From Rhodococcus sp. Z13 (GTDB lineage Bacteria > Actinomycetota > Actinomycetes > Mycobacteriales > Mycobacteriaceae): a DNA stretch of 64,000 nucleotides. The DNA is taken from assembly GCF_025837095.1 (NCBI RefSeq), contig NZ_CP107551.1, positions 4,148,668 to 4,212,667 of the forward strand. The letters are read 5' to 3'. A model generated the notes under the pieces. The model saw only the letters and a program-made list of their open reading frames with translations. It was not told the origin of the DNA and did no database searches. The position numbers were made by a program, and so were the translations under genes. Below are positions 16,372 to 25,328 of the stretch, piece by piece (positions within the stretch are counted from its first letter, which is position 1; each line of letters begins with the position of its first letter).

Positions 16372-17249
16372 GTTCCCCTTCCTACACCACCTGCGGGCGT
16401 GGGACCGGGGATCCGCGGCGCGAGGTCGGTGATGCGGGTGGGTTCCCGGCCCAGCAGTGCGGTCAGGGTCGTGCTACCGGCGACGAAGCCGTGCCGGTCG
16501 TAGAAGTCGAACATCGCGCGCAGCCGTGCCCGTGTCCCGGCGGACAGCATGGCGCCGTGCCGTCGCTCCCATTCCGCGAAGGACACCTGCCGCACCGCGA
16601 CCGGCCGTCCCGTCGCGGTGCCCAGCTGCCGGACACCGATCGCCTCCGGTCCCCCGAGTTCGTAGGTGGCTCCGTGGTGGACGTCCGCTCCTTCGATCAG
16701 GACACGGGCCGCGACGTCCGCGACGTCCGAGAGGGCGACGAACGAGAAGGGGGCGTCCGGATCGTAGGGGACCTCGAGCAGGTCGGTGGTCCCGTCGAGC
16801 ACCGCCGCGAAGTTCTCGGCGTAGGCACACGGCTGCAGTACCGTCCAGCGCACCCGTTCGGCGGTGTGCAGCAGGTCCTCGCAGCGCGCCTTGTCGAGGT
16901 GGTGCGGCATCGCCGGGGTGTAGGGCCAGGCCACCGAGTGGTAGACGACGTGGTCGACCCCGGCCTCGGTCGCCGCCCGCAGGAACCGCGCGAACAGGGC
17001 CGGTTCGTCGGGATGCATGTTGGGGCCGATGAAGTACACACCGCTGCACCCCGACAGCGCCTCGGCGAGCCCGGCCCCGGTCTCGAGGTCGACAGCACGA
17101 TCCCCCGTCCGCCGGGCGGTGTGCACCACTCGGCGGACGGGGGGCGTGCCGGCGGTCTCCAGCGCCGCGACGACAGCCGTCCCGGTCTTCCCCGCGGCAC
17201 CGATCACTGCGAGATCGGTGCCGCGGGAGAGTTCGGCCGTCGTCGACAT
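16368..17249 (-). CDS. NmrA-like NAD(P)-binding protein
   Basis: 293 residues, atypical SDR of the NmrA type. The Rossmann nucleotide motif is AVIGAAGKTGTAVV (~14-27). It lacks an obvious YxxxK catalytic pair, although YHSVAWPYTPAMPHHLDK contains Tyr and Lys at unusual spacing. It could be a reductase or a redox sensor. Its ATG overlaps the HyuB stop (TGATG), and its stop overlaps the next GTG, so it belongs to the hydantoinase operon. Confidence 0.75.
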   Translation of the reverse strand: MSTTAELSRGTDLAVIGAAGKTGTAVVAALETAGTPPVRRVVHTARRTGDRAVDLETGAGLAEALSGCSGVYFIGPNMHPDEPALFARFLRAATEAGVDHVVYHSVAWPYTPAMPHHLDKARCEDLLHTAERVRWTVLQPCAYAENFAAVLDGTTDLLEVPYDPDAPFSFVALSDVADVAARVLIEGADVHHGATYELGGPEAIGVRQLGTATGRPVAVRQVSFAEWERRHGAMLSAGTRARLRAMFDFYDRHGFVAGSTTLTALLGREPTRITDLAPRIPGPTPAGGVGRGT

Positions 17250-19201
17250 CAGTTGCCGATGAAGTCGTACTCGGCGAACTCGGCACCACCCGACAGGCGG
17301 GCGTAACCGGGACCGCGGTCGAAGAAGGGTTCCTCCTCGCCGCGCTCGGCGCGCATCCGCTCCCGCAGCGCCTCGGTGGCCTCGACGTCGGCTACGGGTT
17401 CGTCGACCGAGGTGTCCTTCAGGATCACACCGTAGTCGTCGCGGGCACCCTCGACGGACACCTTGCGCCACAGCACGTCCCGGACCACCTCGTCGATCGG
17501 GCGATCGAGCGGGTCGCCCCAGCCACCGCCGCCGGTGGTGCGGATACGCACGACCTGTCCGGCCCTGATCGGCTCGGCGTCGGTGAGGGCGTCGAACTCG
17601 CGCTCGTCCGGCCCGCCGGGATCGAGGGTGACGGAGAACGGCTTTCCGGCCTTGCCACCCTTGACGCCCCAGCACGCGAGGATCGAACGGTCCGCGATGG
17701 ACATGAAGTTCGCGTCCTTGAGCATGCGGATGTGCTTCTCGTAGCCGAGACCACCGCGGTAGCGACCGGCTCCGCCGGAATCGATAGCCAGACCGAGCTT
17801 CTCGACGATGAACGGGAAACGGCTCTCGGTGAACTCCGTGGGCAGGTTCCGCGAGTCGGGCACCACGTGGATGGTGTCCTCCCCGTCGGCGTAGTGCCGA
17901 CCACCGGAACCACCGCCGAGCACCTCACGCATGAGGTAGGAGTGGCCGTCGAAGTCCTCGCCGTACACACCGGTGTAGCGGATGGTCTCCTGGTCGGCGG
18001 GCATGTTGCCGTCGACCGCCTTGGCGACCACACCGGAGAGCACACCGAGCAGACGCAGGATCACGAACGTACGAGCGTTGGTGGGAGCGGGGAAGATCGG
18101 CGTGATGAGCGTGCCCGGCTCCGGGAACTTCATCTCGATCAGCGGCACCACGCCCTCGTTGACGTCCAGTTCCGCCATGCGGTCCGGGGTGTCGGCCAGG
18201 TTGCGGAGGATCGGCGCCAGCCACTTGATGAGGAAGTTTCCGTCGGCGTAGTCACCGCAGTGGTTGATCGGGCCCTTCGCCTGCGGACCGGTGCCGTTGA
18301 AGTCCAGGATCAGACGCTCGCCACCCTCGTCCTCCGGGGAGGTCTTGGTGAGGGTGATGCGCTGCACGTGCAGCATGGGCTCGTCCACGCCGTCGTGCTC
18401 GGCGTAGTCCTCCCAGGTGTACGTGCCCACCGGGATCTTGCTGAGGATCTCGCGTCGGTACGTCTCCGTGGTGGCGTCGAGGATCGCGTCGAAGCAGGCC
18501 TCGACCGTCTCGACGCCGTAGCGCTCGAACAGCTCCGACAGCCGGCGCGCACCCATGAGGCACGCCGAGCACTCGGCGTCGAGGTCGGCGGCGAGCGAGT
18601 CGGGCATGCGGGAGTTGCGGGTCATGATCCGCAGCGCCGCCTCGTTCGGAACGCCCTGGTCCCACAGCTTGATCGGCGGGACCATCAGTCCCTCCTCGTA
18701 CACCGTGGTCGCACCCGAAGGCATGGAGCCGGGGCAGCAACCACCGATGTCGTCGTGGTGGCCGAAGGCCTGCACGAACGCGACGACCGAGGGCTCGGTG
18801 TCGCCGGGGCGGGTCGCGAAGACCGGGACGGTGACACACAGGTCGGGGAGGTGGCCGATGCCGCCTTCGGAGAGGTAGACGTCGTTGTGGAAGAAGACGT
18901 CGCCGGGCTTCATCGTCTCGAGCGGGAAGTCCCGCGCCACCGGATGCACGAGTGCCGAGTACGAACGCCCGGTGAGCTTGCGCAGGTTGCGGTCGTGGAT
19001 GCCGGCCCGGAAGTCGTGGGCGTCGCGGATCATCGGCGAGCGCGAGGTCCGGGAGATGGAGGTCTCCACCTCCATCTCGACACTGGCGAGGTAGCCGGCG
19101 ACGATCTCCACGAGCACCGGATCGGGAGCGGTGCCCGAAGCGTCGGTCAACCGGAAGGGCTTGCGCGTCGTGGCCGCGGCGGGTTCGAGAGTCGCAGTCA
19201 T
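17249..19201 (-). CDS. hyuB: Hydantoinase B / oxoprolinase-family subunit
   Basis: 650 residues of the HyuB family, the partner of HyuA in ATP-dependent hydrolases of cyclic imides and lactams (hydantoin, N-methylhydantoin, 5-oxoproline, N-methylpyrrolidone) and in acetone and acetophenone carboxylases. Typical features are PGDVFFHNDVYL (~98-109), VQAFGHHDDIGG (~145) and the C-terminal GGGGWGDPLDR. The ATG overlaps the HyuA stop (ATGA). No third carboxylase-type subunit lies nearby, which favours a hydrolase. Substrate unknown. Confidence 0.85.
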   Translation of the reverse strand: MTATLEPAAATTRKPFRLTDASGTAPDPVLVEIVAGYLASVEMEVETSISRTSRSPMIRDAHDFRAGIHDRNLRKLTGRSYSALVHPVARDFPLETMKPGDVFFHNDVYLSEGGIGHLPDLCVTVPVFATRPGDTEPSVVAFVQAFGHHDDIGGCCPGSMPSGATTVYEEGLMVPPIKLWDQGVPNEAALRIMTRNSRMPDSLAADLDAECSACLMGARRLSELFERYGVETVEACFDAILDATTETYRREILSKIPVGTYTWEDYAEHDGVDEPMLHVQRITLTKTSPEDEGGERLILDFNGTGPQAKGPINHCGDYADGNFLIKWLAPILRNLADTPDRMAELDVNEGVVPLIEMKFPEPGTLITPIFPAPTNARTFVILRLLGVLSGVVAKAVDGNMPADQETIRYTGVYGEDFDGHSYLMREVLGGGSGGRHYADGEDTIHVVPDSRNLPTEFTESRFPFIVEKLGLAIDSGGAGRYRGGLGYEKHIRMLKDANFMSIADRSILACWGVKGGKAGKPFSVTLDPGGPDEREFDALTDAEPIRAGQVVRIRTTGGGGWGDPLDRPIDEVVRDVLWRKVSVEGARDDYGVILKDTSVDEPVADVEATEALRERMRAERGEEEPFFDRGPGYARLSGGAEFAEYDFIGN

Positions 19202-21300
19202 CGGGTGGCTCCGTTCGAGTCGGATGTCTTGGTGAGGCGGATGTTGCCGAAAGAGTCGATGCGAGCCCGGAATCCGGGGTGGACCGGGATGGTCGAGCTG
19301 AATTCCTCGATCACGGCGGGACCTTCGAGTTCGTCGCCGGCGCCGAGGCGGGCGCGATCGTACACACGGGTGGTGACCCACTCGTCGAAGTACGCCTCGC
19401 GGGTGCCGGTGAGGGCGGCGTCCGCGCCCGTGCCCGGGGCGATCTCGGAAAGTTCCGGTCGCTTGATCGGCCCGATTCCGCTGACGCGGAGGTTGACCCA
19501 TTCCACGTGCTGGTGGGGATCGTTGCGGAAGTCGTAGCCGTAGAGCTCGCGGTGGGCCCGGTGGAAGCGTTCGGCCGTCTCGTCCATCAGTTCCTGGGTG
19601 ATGGGACCGTCGCCCACCGGCACGCGCACCTCGAAGGCCTGGCCGAAGTAGCGCAGGTCGGCCGAGCGGGCGTACTGCCGCTGTTCGGGACCGAAACCCT
19701 CCTCCTCCAGGGCACGTTCGGCCTCGGCCGCGAGGGCGTCGAGCCCGGCCTGCAGCTCGTCGATCTTCAACCGGTCGTGGCGGCTGACGTGCGTCTGCAC
19801 GTAGTCGTTGCGGACGTCGACGGTGAGCAGACCGAAGGCCGAGACGTTGCCGGGATTGAGCGGCACGAGGACGTCCTTGAGACCGAGGATGTCGACGAGG
19901 CGGCAGGCCAGCAGCGAACCGGAACCACCGAAGGTCACCAGGGTGAAGTCGCGGACGTCGAGACCGCGCTTGACGGTGATCTGGCGCAGCGCATTGGCCT
20001 GGTTCCAGGCCGACACCTCGAGGATGCCCGTGGCGCACGCCTCGAACTCGAGGCCGAGACTGTGCGCGAGCTCCTCGACGCCCTTGCGGGCGAGCTCGGT
20101 GTCGAGCGGGATCTCACCACCGAGCAGGTGGGGAGGGATGCGGCCGAGCAGGACGTGGGCGTCGGTGATGGTCGGCTCGTTGCCGCCCTTGCCGTAGCAC
20201 AGGGGCCCGGGATCGGCGCCGGCCGACTGCGGGCCGACACGCAGGGTGCCCTCGGGGGTCATCCAGGCGATGGAACCGCCACCGGCGCCGACGGTCACCA
20301 CGTCGATCATCGGGATCTTGGACGGGTAGACACCCACGCGACCTTCCGTGGTGAGTGCCGGCTCGCCGCCGACCACCACGGTGACGTCCGTGGAGGTGCC
20401 GCCACCGTCGCAGGTCAGCACCTGGTCGACACCGGCGACACCGGCGATCAGGGCCGCGCCCAGGGCACCGGCCGCGGGGCCGGAGAGCACGGTGGTGATC
20501 GGCTGGTGCACGACCTCCTCGGCCGAGAGCACGCCGCCGTTGGACTTCATCACGTAGAACGGGATGTCGCGCTGCTCGCCCTCGGCGGAGGAGAACTCGC
20601 GCAGACGGTTCGCGATGTTGTTGACGTAGTTGCGGATGTTGGGCTTGACCGCGGCGTCGACGAGGGTCGTGATGGACCGCTCGTACTCGCGGTACTCGCG
20701 CAGCACCTCGCTGGAGATGCTCACGGTCGCCTCGGGGTACTCCTCCACGAGGATGTCGCGGACACGGCGCTCGTGCTCGGGGTTGGCGTAGGAGTGCATG
20801 AGGCACACGCCGACGGTGAGGATCTCGCGGTCCTTGAAGAAGCGGGCGGCGGCACGGACATCGTCCTCGTTCAGAGGACGGATCTCGCTGCCGTCGTATG
20901 CGAGACGGCCGCGGATGGTGCGAACGCGGTCGGCCGGTACGATGCGGTCGGGCTTGACCCAGAAGTACGAGTTGCCGTAGCCGTCGGGAACGGACTGGCG
21001 GGCGATCTCGAGGACGTGTTCGTAGCCCTCGGTGGTGATGAAACCGAGTGTGCCGACCTTGCCCTCGAGGAGCTTGTTGGTCGCGACGGTGGTGCCGTGG
21101 CTGACGGCGTCGATCGCGTCGCCGGTCTCACCGAGCTGCGCGAGGACCTTCTCGATGCCGGCGAGGAAGCCGATGGCCGGATCCTGCGGTGTCGACGGTG
21201 TCTTCGTGGTGACGATGGCGCCGGACTCGTCGTCCACCGCGACCACGTCGGTGAATGTTCCGCCGGTATCGATACCGACCCGAATCTTCCTGGATCCCAT
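19198..21300 (-). CDS. hyuA: Hydantoinase A / oxoprolinase-family ATPase subunit
   Basis: 700 residues with the ASKHA ATPase fold. Phosphate-binding motifs are GIDTGGTFTDVV at the N terminus and CDGGGTSTDVTV near residue 300. It couples ATP hydrolysis to ring opening or carboxylation with HyuB. ATG 21300 has AGGAGG five bases upstream; methionines further upstream lie in the intergenic promoter region. It is the first gene of a six-gene series (hyuA, hyuB, NmrA-like, Ech-like, ligase, FadE) separated from coxG by a strong terminator. Confidence 0.87.
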   Translation of the reverse strand: MGSRKIRVGIDTGGTFTDVVAVDDESGAIVTTKTPSTPQDPAIGFLAGIEKVLAQLGETGDAIDAVSHGTTVATNKLLEGKVGTLGFITTEGYEHVLEIARQSVPDGYGNSYFWVKPDRIVPADRVRTIRGRLAYDGSEIRPLNEDDVRAAARFFKDREILTVGVCLMHSYANPEHERRVRDILVEEYPEATVSISSEVLREYREYERSITTLVDAAVKPNIRNYVNNIANRLREFSSAEGEQRDIPFYVMKSNGGVLSAEEVVHQPITTVLSGPAAGALGAALIAGVAGVDQVLTCDGGGTSTDVTVVVGGEPALTTEGRVGVYPSKIPMIDVVTVGAGGGSIAWMTPEGTLRVGPQSAGADPGPLCYGKGGNEPTITDAHVLLGRIPPHLLGGEIPLDTELARKGVEELAHSLGLEFEACATGILEVSAWNQANALRQITVKRGLDVRDFTLVTFGGSGSLLACRLVDILGLKDVLVPLNPGNVSAFGLLTVDVRNDYVQTHVSRHDRLKIDELQAGLDALAAEAERALEEEGFGPEQRQYARSADLRYFGQAFEVRVPVGDGPITQELMDETAERFHRAHRELYGYDFRNDPHQHVEWVNLRVSGIGPIKRPELSEIAPGTGADAALTGTREAYFDEWVTTRVYDRARLGAGDELEGPAVIEEFSSTIPVHPGFRARIDSFGNIRLTKTSDSNGATR

Positions 21301-21441
21301 GTTTCCTCCTGGGTTCGTCTCGCCGGTGTCCCACCTGACGTCTGATGACATTCCACTCCCCGAACGGCGGTGTTTCTTTGTCACATCTCGCCGAACTCAC
21401 CGCCCCCTGTTCGGGGTTCGTGCACCTGCCGGCCGCAGACG

Positions 21442-21478
21442 ACGGCACCCCCGGACCGTGACGGTCCGGGGGTGCCGT
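21442..21478. terminator. Strong hairpin terminator between coxG and hyuA
   Basis: 18-bp perfect arms (ACGGCACCCCCGGACCGT and complement, with a single central base) follow coxG on the minus strand. They divide the big cluster into two transcription units; the 21301-21441 stretch after it must hold the hyuA promoter. Confidence 0.8.
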
Positions 21479-21496
21479 GGGGATTCGGCGAAGAGG

Positions 21497-22165
21497 TCAG
21501 CGCCGGGCGAGGATCGCTCCCAGGGCGACGCCCGCCAGTGCGATGCCCGCGCCCACTCCTGCAGACAGCAGAACGGTTGTCGCCGAGGGCGTTCCGGTCG
21601 GAGCCGGGGCAGCCGCCGCGGTGGCCACGGGCAGCGCCGTGGTCCTCACACCCGCACCCTCGGCGACCTCGGTGCCGTTCGTGCTCGCGACGGCTGCGGC
21701 TTCGGGTGCACTCGGTGCCGCGGGCAGGCCGTTGGCGATCACGCCGTCGATGCCGTTGAAGAACACACCGGCCATCTTCTTCGCCACACCGGTGATCATC
21801 CGCTGGCCGACACCGCCGACCATGCCGCCGACGACCGCGTCCGCGTCGTAGGTGAGCACGGTGCCGCCGTCGCGTTCCTCGAGGCGCACCGCCACGTCGG
21901 CCTTGACGGTGCCCGGCGCACCGGCTCCCGACGCCGTCATCACGAACGATTCGGGACGATTCTGCTGGGACAGAACCACTTCCCCGTCGTAGGTGCCCTT
22001 GATGGAGGCGACCCCGGCGGTGATGGACAGCTTGTAGTGGTTGTCGCTGATCTGCTCGAGCGACTGCACGCCCGGGATCGTCGCCGCGAGAACACGGCCG
22101 TCCTGCAGGCTGTCGTAGACCACCTCGGGGGGTGCCTGCAGTTGCGCGGTACCGGCGATTCTCAT
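21497..22165 (-). CDS. coxG: CoxG-like SRPBCC protein with C-terminal membrane anchor
   Basis: 222 residues. Residues 1-145 are the CoxG SRPBCC domain (start MRIAGTAQLQAPPEVVYDSL). A Thr/Ala/Pro-rich linker leads to one hydrophobic helix at the very C terminus (LLSAGVGAGIALAGVALGAI) ending in ARR. In Oligotropha, CoxG helps attach the molybdenum hydroxylase to the membrane, so this protein probably tethers the enzyme encoded just upstream to the cytoplasmic membrane. The ATG overlaps the large-subunit stop (ATGA). Confidence 0.82.
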   Translation of the reverse strand: MRIAGTAQLQAPPEVVYDSLQDGRVLAATIPGVQSLEQISDNHYKLSITAGVASIKGTYDGEVVLSQQNRPESFVMTASGAGAPGTVKADVAVRLEERDGGTVLTYDADAVVGGMVGGVGQRMITGVAKKMAGVFFNGIDGVIANGLPAAPSAPEAAAVASTNGTEVAEGAGVRTTALPVATAAAAPAPTGTPSATTVLLSAGVGAGIALAGVALGAILARR

Positions 22166-24690
22166 TCGTTCTCCTTGTTTCGGGGCGCCGCGTGGGTCGC
22201 ACGCAGCTCGAACAACTCCGAGGGGGAAATCGGCATGCGGGTGATGGGGATTCCTTCGGCGTCCTCGATCGCGGCGGCGATCACCGCCGAGGTCGGGATG
22301 ACACCGGCCTCCCCGGCGCCCTTCATCCCGAGGGGATTGAGCGCGGACGGGGTGACGGTGTGGTCCATCTCGAGGGAGTCGGGCATCTCCGTCACGAAGG
22401 GCATGAGGAAGTCCATGTACGACGCGTTGAGCATCTGTCCGTGCTCGTCGTAGACGATTCTCTCGTAGAGCGCCCCGCCGATGCCCTGTGCGACCGCACC
22501 CTGCACCTGGCCCTCGACGATGCGTGGGTTGATGACGTTGCCGCAGTCGTGCACCACGGCGTACCGGAGCACCCGGATCTCGGCGGTGACGGGGTCGGTC
22601 TCGACGATCGCCGCATGGATCCCCGACGCGAAGGTCGAGGTGGGTGGGGAGTAGTAGCCGGTCGCCTCCAGGCCGGGCTGCTCCCCCTCGGGCACGGGCG
22701 GTTTCGACATGTCGACCTCGGCGCCGGCGAATCCCGTTGCCTGACGAGACGACTCGTCGAAGGCGTAGCGGAGCGGGTTCGACAGCACGGCCACCACCCC
22801 GAGAGGGATGGACGTGCCCTCCGCACCGGGTTCGGTACCCACCACGCACACTTGCCCGCCGCGCAGCTCGAGATCCGCGACGTCCACGTGGAGGTGCTCC
22901 GACGCGATCTTCTTCGCCTTCTCCGCCACCATCTGCGCGGCGACGTGGAAGGCCGAGCCGGACATCACGGCACCACGGGAGGCGAACGTGCCGACCGCGT
23001 ACCCGAAGCGGCGGGTGTCGCCGGTGACGATCTCGACGTCGGAGACCGGTACACCGAGGTCGTCGGCGACGATCTGCGCGAAGGAGGTCTGGTGTCCCTG
23101 CCCCTGGGTGGTCAGGCCCGTGGCGGCCTTGACCTTCCCCGAGGTCTCGACGAGCACGTGTGCGCCCTCGTACGGGCCGGGTCCGGTGCCTTCGACGTAC
23201 GCACCCACGCCGATGCCGACGCGACGCCCCTCGGCGCGGGCCCGTTCCTTGTACTCCGCGAACTCGTCCCAGCCGATGAGCTTCCTGAGTTTGTCCATCC
23301 CGGCCTGGTAGTCGCCGCTGTCGTAGATGAGCGGCCGGCCGTCCTGGAAGATCAGGTGGAAGTCGTAGGGCATCTCCTCGGGGCGGATGAAGTTGGTCTC
23401 GCGGATCTCGAGGACATCCCTGCCGAGGTGCTTGGCGATGGCGTCCATCGCCCGTTCCATCGCGAACACCGCCTGGGGCCGTCCCGCTCCGCGATAGGGC
23501 GTGACGATGACCGTGTTGGTGTACAGCGAGTAGGCGTCGACCCGGAAGGCACGCGGCTTGTAGGGGCCGAGCACCTGGGTGGAGGTGTTGAGCAGCACGA
23601 TGATTCCGTACGGCAGGTAGGCGCCGCCGTCGTGCCAGATCGAGAAGTCGAAGGCCAGCAGCCGACCGTCGTCGTCGAATCCGACGGTGACCTCGTGGAT
23701 CTGGCCGCGCTCGTGGGCACTGGAGATGAAGTGCTCGCGCCGGTCCTCGACCCACTTCACCTCGGTGGCGATGCCGGCCTGTCCGAGCCGGCGGGCGGCC
23801 CAGGTGACCATGACCTCCTCGGGCCAGGGGTGGACGATCTTCACACCGAAACCGCCGCCGACGTCGGGGGCGATGCAGTGGACCTTGTTGTGTGCCATGC
23901 CCAGCCGTGCGGCGATCGCGGCGCGGGCGGAGGTGGACGTCTGGGTGGACGTCCAGAAGGTCAGGGCCTTCTCGTCGTCGTCCCAGCGGGCGTAGACGCC
24001 CTTGCCCTCCATCGGCATCGATGCCGAACGTTCGATCTCGAGCTCGAGGGTGAGTCGGTGCGGGGCTGCGGCGAGTTCCGCCTCGATGTCGCCGAATCCG
24101 TGCTGGAGGTGGGCGGCGACGTTGTCGGGCACGTCGGGGTGCACGGTGTGCTCGGCACTACGAGCGGTCTCGATACCGACCACGGCCGGGAGGGTCTCGT
24201 AGTCGACGTCGATGAGCGCGCACGCGTCCTCGGCGATGTAGCGGTTGTCGGCCACCACCATCACGATCGCTTCGCCGACGTGGTTCACCTCGTCCTTCGC
24301 GAGCGGATATCCGTTGCGCGGAGCCGTGATCGCGGGATGCGGGATCAGCAGCGGAAGGTTCTCGGCCATCTCGGGCGAGTCGGCCTCGAGGTCCTCGTAG
24401 GTGTAGATGGCGTGCACGCCGGGCAGTTCCAATGCGGCCTCGACGTCGATGCCGCGGATGTGGGCGTGGGCGTGCGGCGACCGCACGAAGGCGGCGGCGA
24501 GGGCACCGTGCCCGAGATCGTCGAGATAGCGTCCGTTGCCGCTGACGAGCCGGTTGTCCTCGACCCGGGGGATCGGTTTTCCGAAGGATCGTCCGGACTC
24601 GGTGGTGCCGGCGGGGGCGCTCGCGGTCTCGGCGGGCGCCTCCGGTGCGACGGTGGCGTGGGGGACGGACGGGTGGGAGACGGCGGTCAT
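22162..24690 (-). CDS. Molybdenum hydroxylase large (Mo-cofactor) subunit
   Basis: 842 residues of the xanthine oxidase/CO dehydrogenase large-subunit family. Moco motifs DVGGGFGVK (~275), the active-site loop PYRGAGRPQA (~405) and the conserved base-Glu segment GMKGAGEAG (~795) are visible. The loop lacks the AYxCSFR motif that carries the Cu-ligating cysteine of true CO dehydrogenase, so this is a 'form II' type hydroxylase, likely acting on a N-heterocycle or aldehyde. The first 35 residues are Ala/Pro-rich. The ATG overlaps the small-subunit stop (ATGA). Confidence 0.88.
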   Translation of the reverse strand: MTAVSHPSVPHATVAPEAPAETASAPAGTTESGRSFGKPIPRVEDNRLVSGNGRYLDDLGHGALAAAFVRSPHAHAHIRGIDVEAALELPGVHAIYTYEDLEADSPEMAENLPLLIPHPAITAPRNGYPLAKDEVNHVGEAIVMVVADNRYIAEDACALIDVDYETLPAVVGIETARSAEHTVHPDVPDNVAAHLQHGFGDIEAELAAAPHRLTLELEIERSASMPMEGKGVYARWDDDEKALTFWTSTQTSTSARAAIAARLGMAHNKVHCIAPDVGGGFGVKIVHPWPEEVMVTWAARRLGQAGIATEVKWVEDRREHFISSAHERGQIHEVTVGFDDDGRLLAFDFSIWHDGGAYLPYGIIVLLNTSTQVLGPYKPRAFRVDAYSLYTNTVIVTPYRGAGRPQAVFAMERAMDAIAKHLGRDVLEIRETNFIRPEEMPYDFHLIFQDGRPLIYDSGDYQAGMDKLRKLIGWDEFAEYKERARAEGRRVGIGVGAYVEGTGPGPYEGAHVLVETSGKVKAATGLTTQGQGHQTSFAQIVADDLGVPVSDVEIVTGDTRRFGYAVGTFASRGAVMSGSAFHVAAQMVAEKAKKIASEHLHVDVADLELRGGQVCVVGTEPGAEGTSIPLGVVAVLSNPLRYAFDESSRQATGFAGAEVDMSKPPVPEGEQPGLEATGYYSPPTSTFASGIHAAIVETDPVTAEIRVLRYAVVHDCGNVINPRIVEGQVQGAVAQGIGGALYERIVYDEHGQMLNASYMDFLMPFVTEMPDSLEMDHTVTPSALNPLGMKGAGEAGVIPTSAVIAAAIEDAEGIPITRMPISPSELFELRATHAAPRNKENE

Positions 24691-25328
24691 GGACGTCCTG
24701 CCTTTCCTCCGACCGGAGCGGTGGTGCCGCGGACCTTGGCGTCGAGCGAGGCGCGGGCCGCCTCGCTGTCGGGGCCGAGAGGGGAGCCTCCGGACCGTTC
24801 ACGCTTGATCTCGGCGGCGCGCAGGACGGCCGCACGGATGTTCTGGTAGCCGGTGCACCGGCACAGGTTGCCGGCGATCGCCTCGGTCGCCTCCTCCTGG
24901 GTGGGGGACGGGTTCTCCTCCAGGAAGGCGGCAATGGTGGTGACGAATCCCGGTGTGCAGAAACCGCATTGCAGCCCGTGACAGTCGACGAAGGCCTGCT
25001 GTACGGGGTGCAGGGTGCCGTCCGGTTCGACGAGTCCCTCGACCGTGGTCACCGACCGTCCCTCGAGGCTCGCGGCCAGGACGAGGCAGGAGCGCACCGG
25101 CTTGCCGTCGAGCAGCACCGTGCACGCACCGCACACTCCGTGCTCGCACCCGACGTGGGTACCGGTCTGCCGCAGATGGTGGCGGATCGCATCCGAGGCG
25201 AGGGTGCGCGAGGGCAGCACCACCGTCTGTGTGACGCCGTTGAGGGTGAAGTTCACCGCGACGTGCTGCTCCCCCGTCTCGGCCTGCAGTTCGTCGGCCT
25301 GTTCGGCCCCGGTCGTCGAACTCGTCAT
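24687..25328 (-). CDS. Molybdenum hydroxylase 2Fe-2S small subunit
   Basis: 213 residues. The first [2Fe-2S] cluster uses GCEHGVCGACTVLLDG plus a downstream Cys in VRSC (~60-82); the second uses QCGFCTPG and NLCRCTGYQNI (~120-160). It passes electrons from Moco to the FAD subunit. Extra ~20 residues at the N terminus and ~30 at the C terminus exceed the core fold. Its ATG overlaps the stop of the FAD-subunit gene (ATGA). Confidence 0.9.
   Translation of the reverse strand: MTSSTTGAEQADELQAETGEQHVAVNFTLNGVTQTVVLPSRTLASDAIRHHLRQTGTHVGCEHGVCGACTVLLDGKPVRSCLVLAASLEGRSVTTVEGLVEPDGTLHPVQQAFVDCHGLQCGFCTPGFVTTIAAFLEENPSPTQEEATEAIAGNLCRCTGYQNIRAAVLRAAEIKRERSGGSPLGPDSEAARASLDAKVRGTTAPVGGKAGRP

Noticed and set aside
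17249-21300. Acetone or acetophenone carboxylase for HyuAB
   Set aside because: No additional carboxylase subunit is encoded nearby and the context (nucleobase permease, PucR, amidase) favours cyclic amide hydrolysis. It is not excluded.
22162-24690. Aerobic carbon monoxide dehydrogenase (CoxL)
   Set aside because: The active-site loop is PYRGAGRP, without the AYxCSFR motif that carries the copper-binding Cys, so CO oxidation is unlikely.
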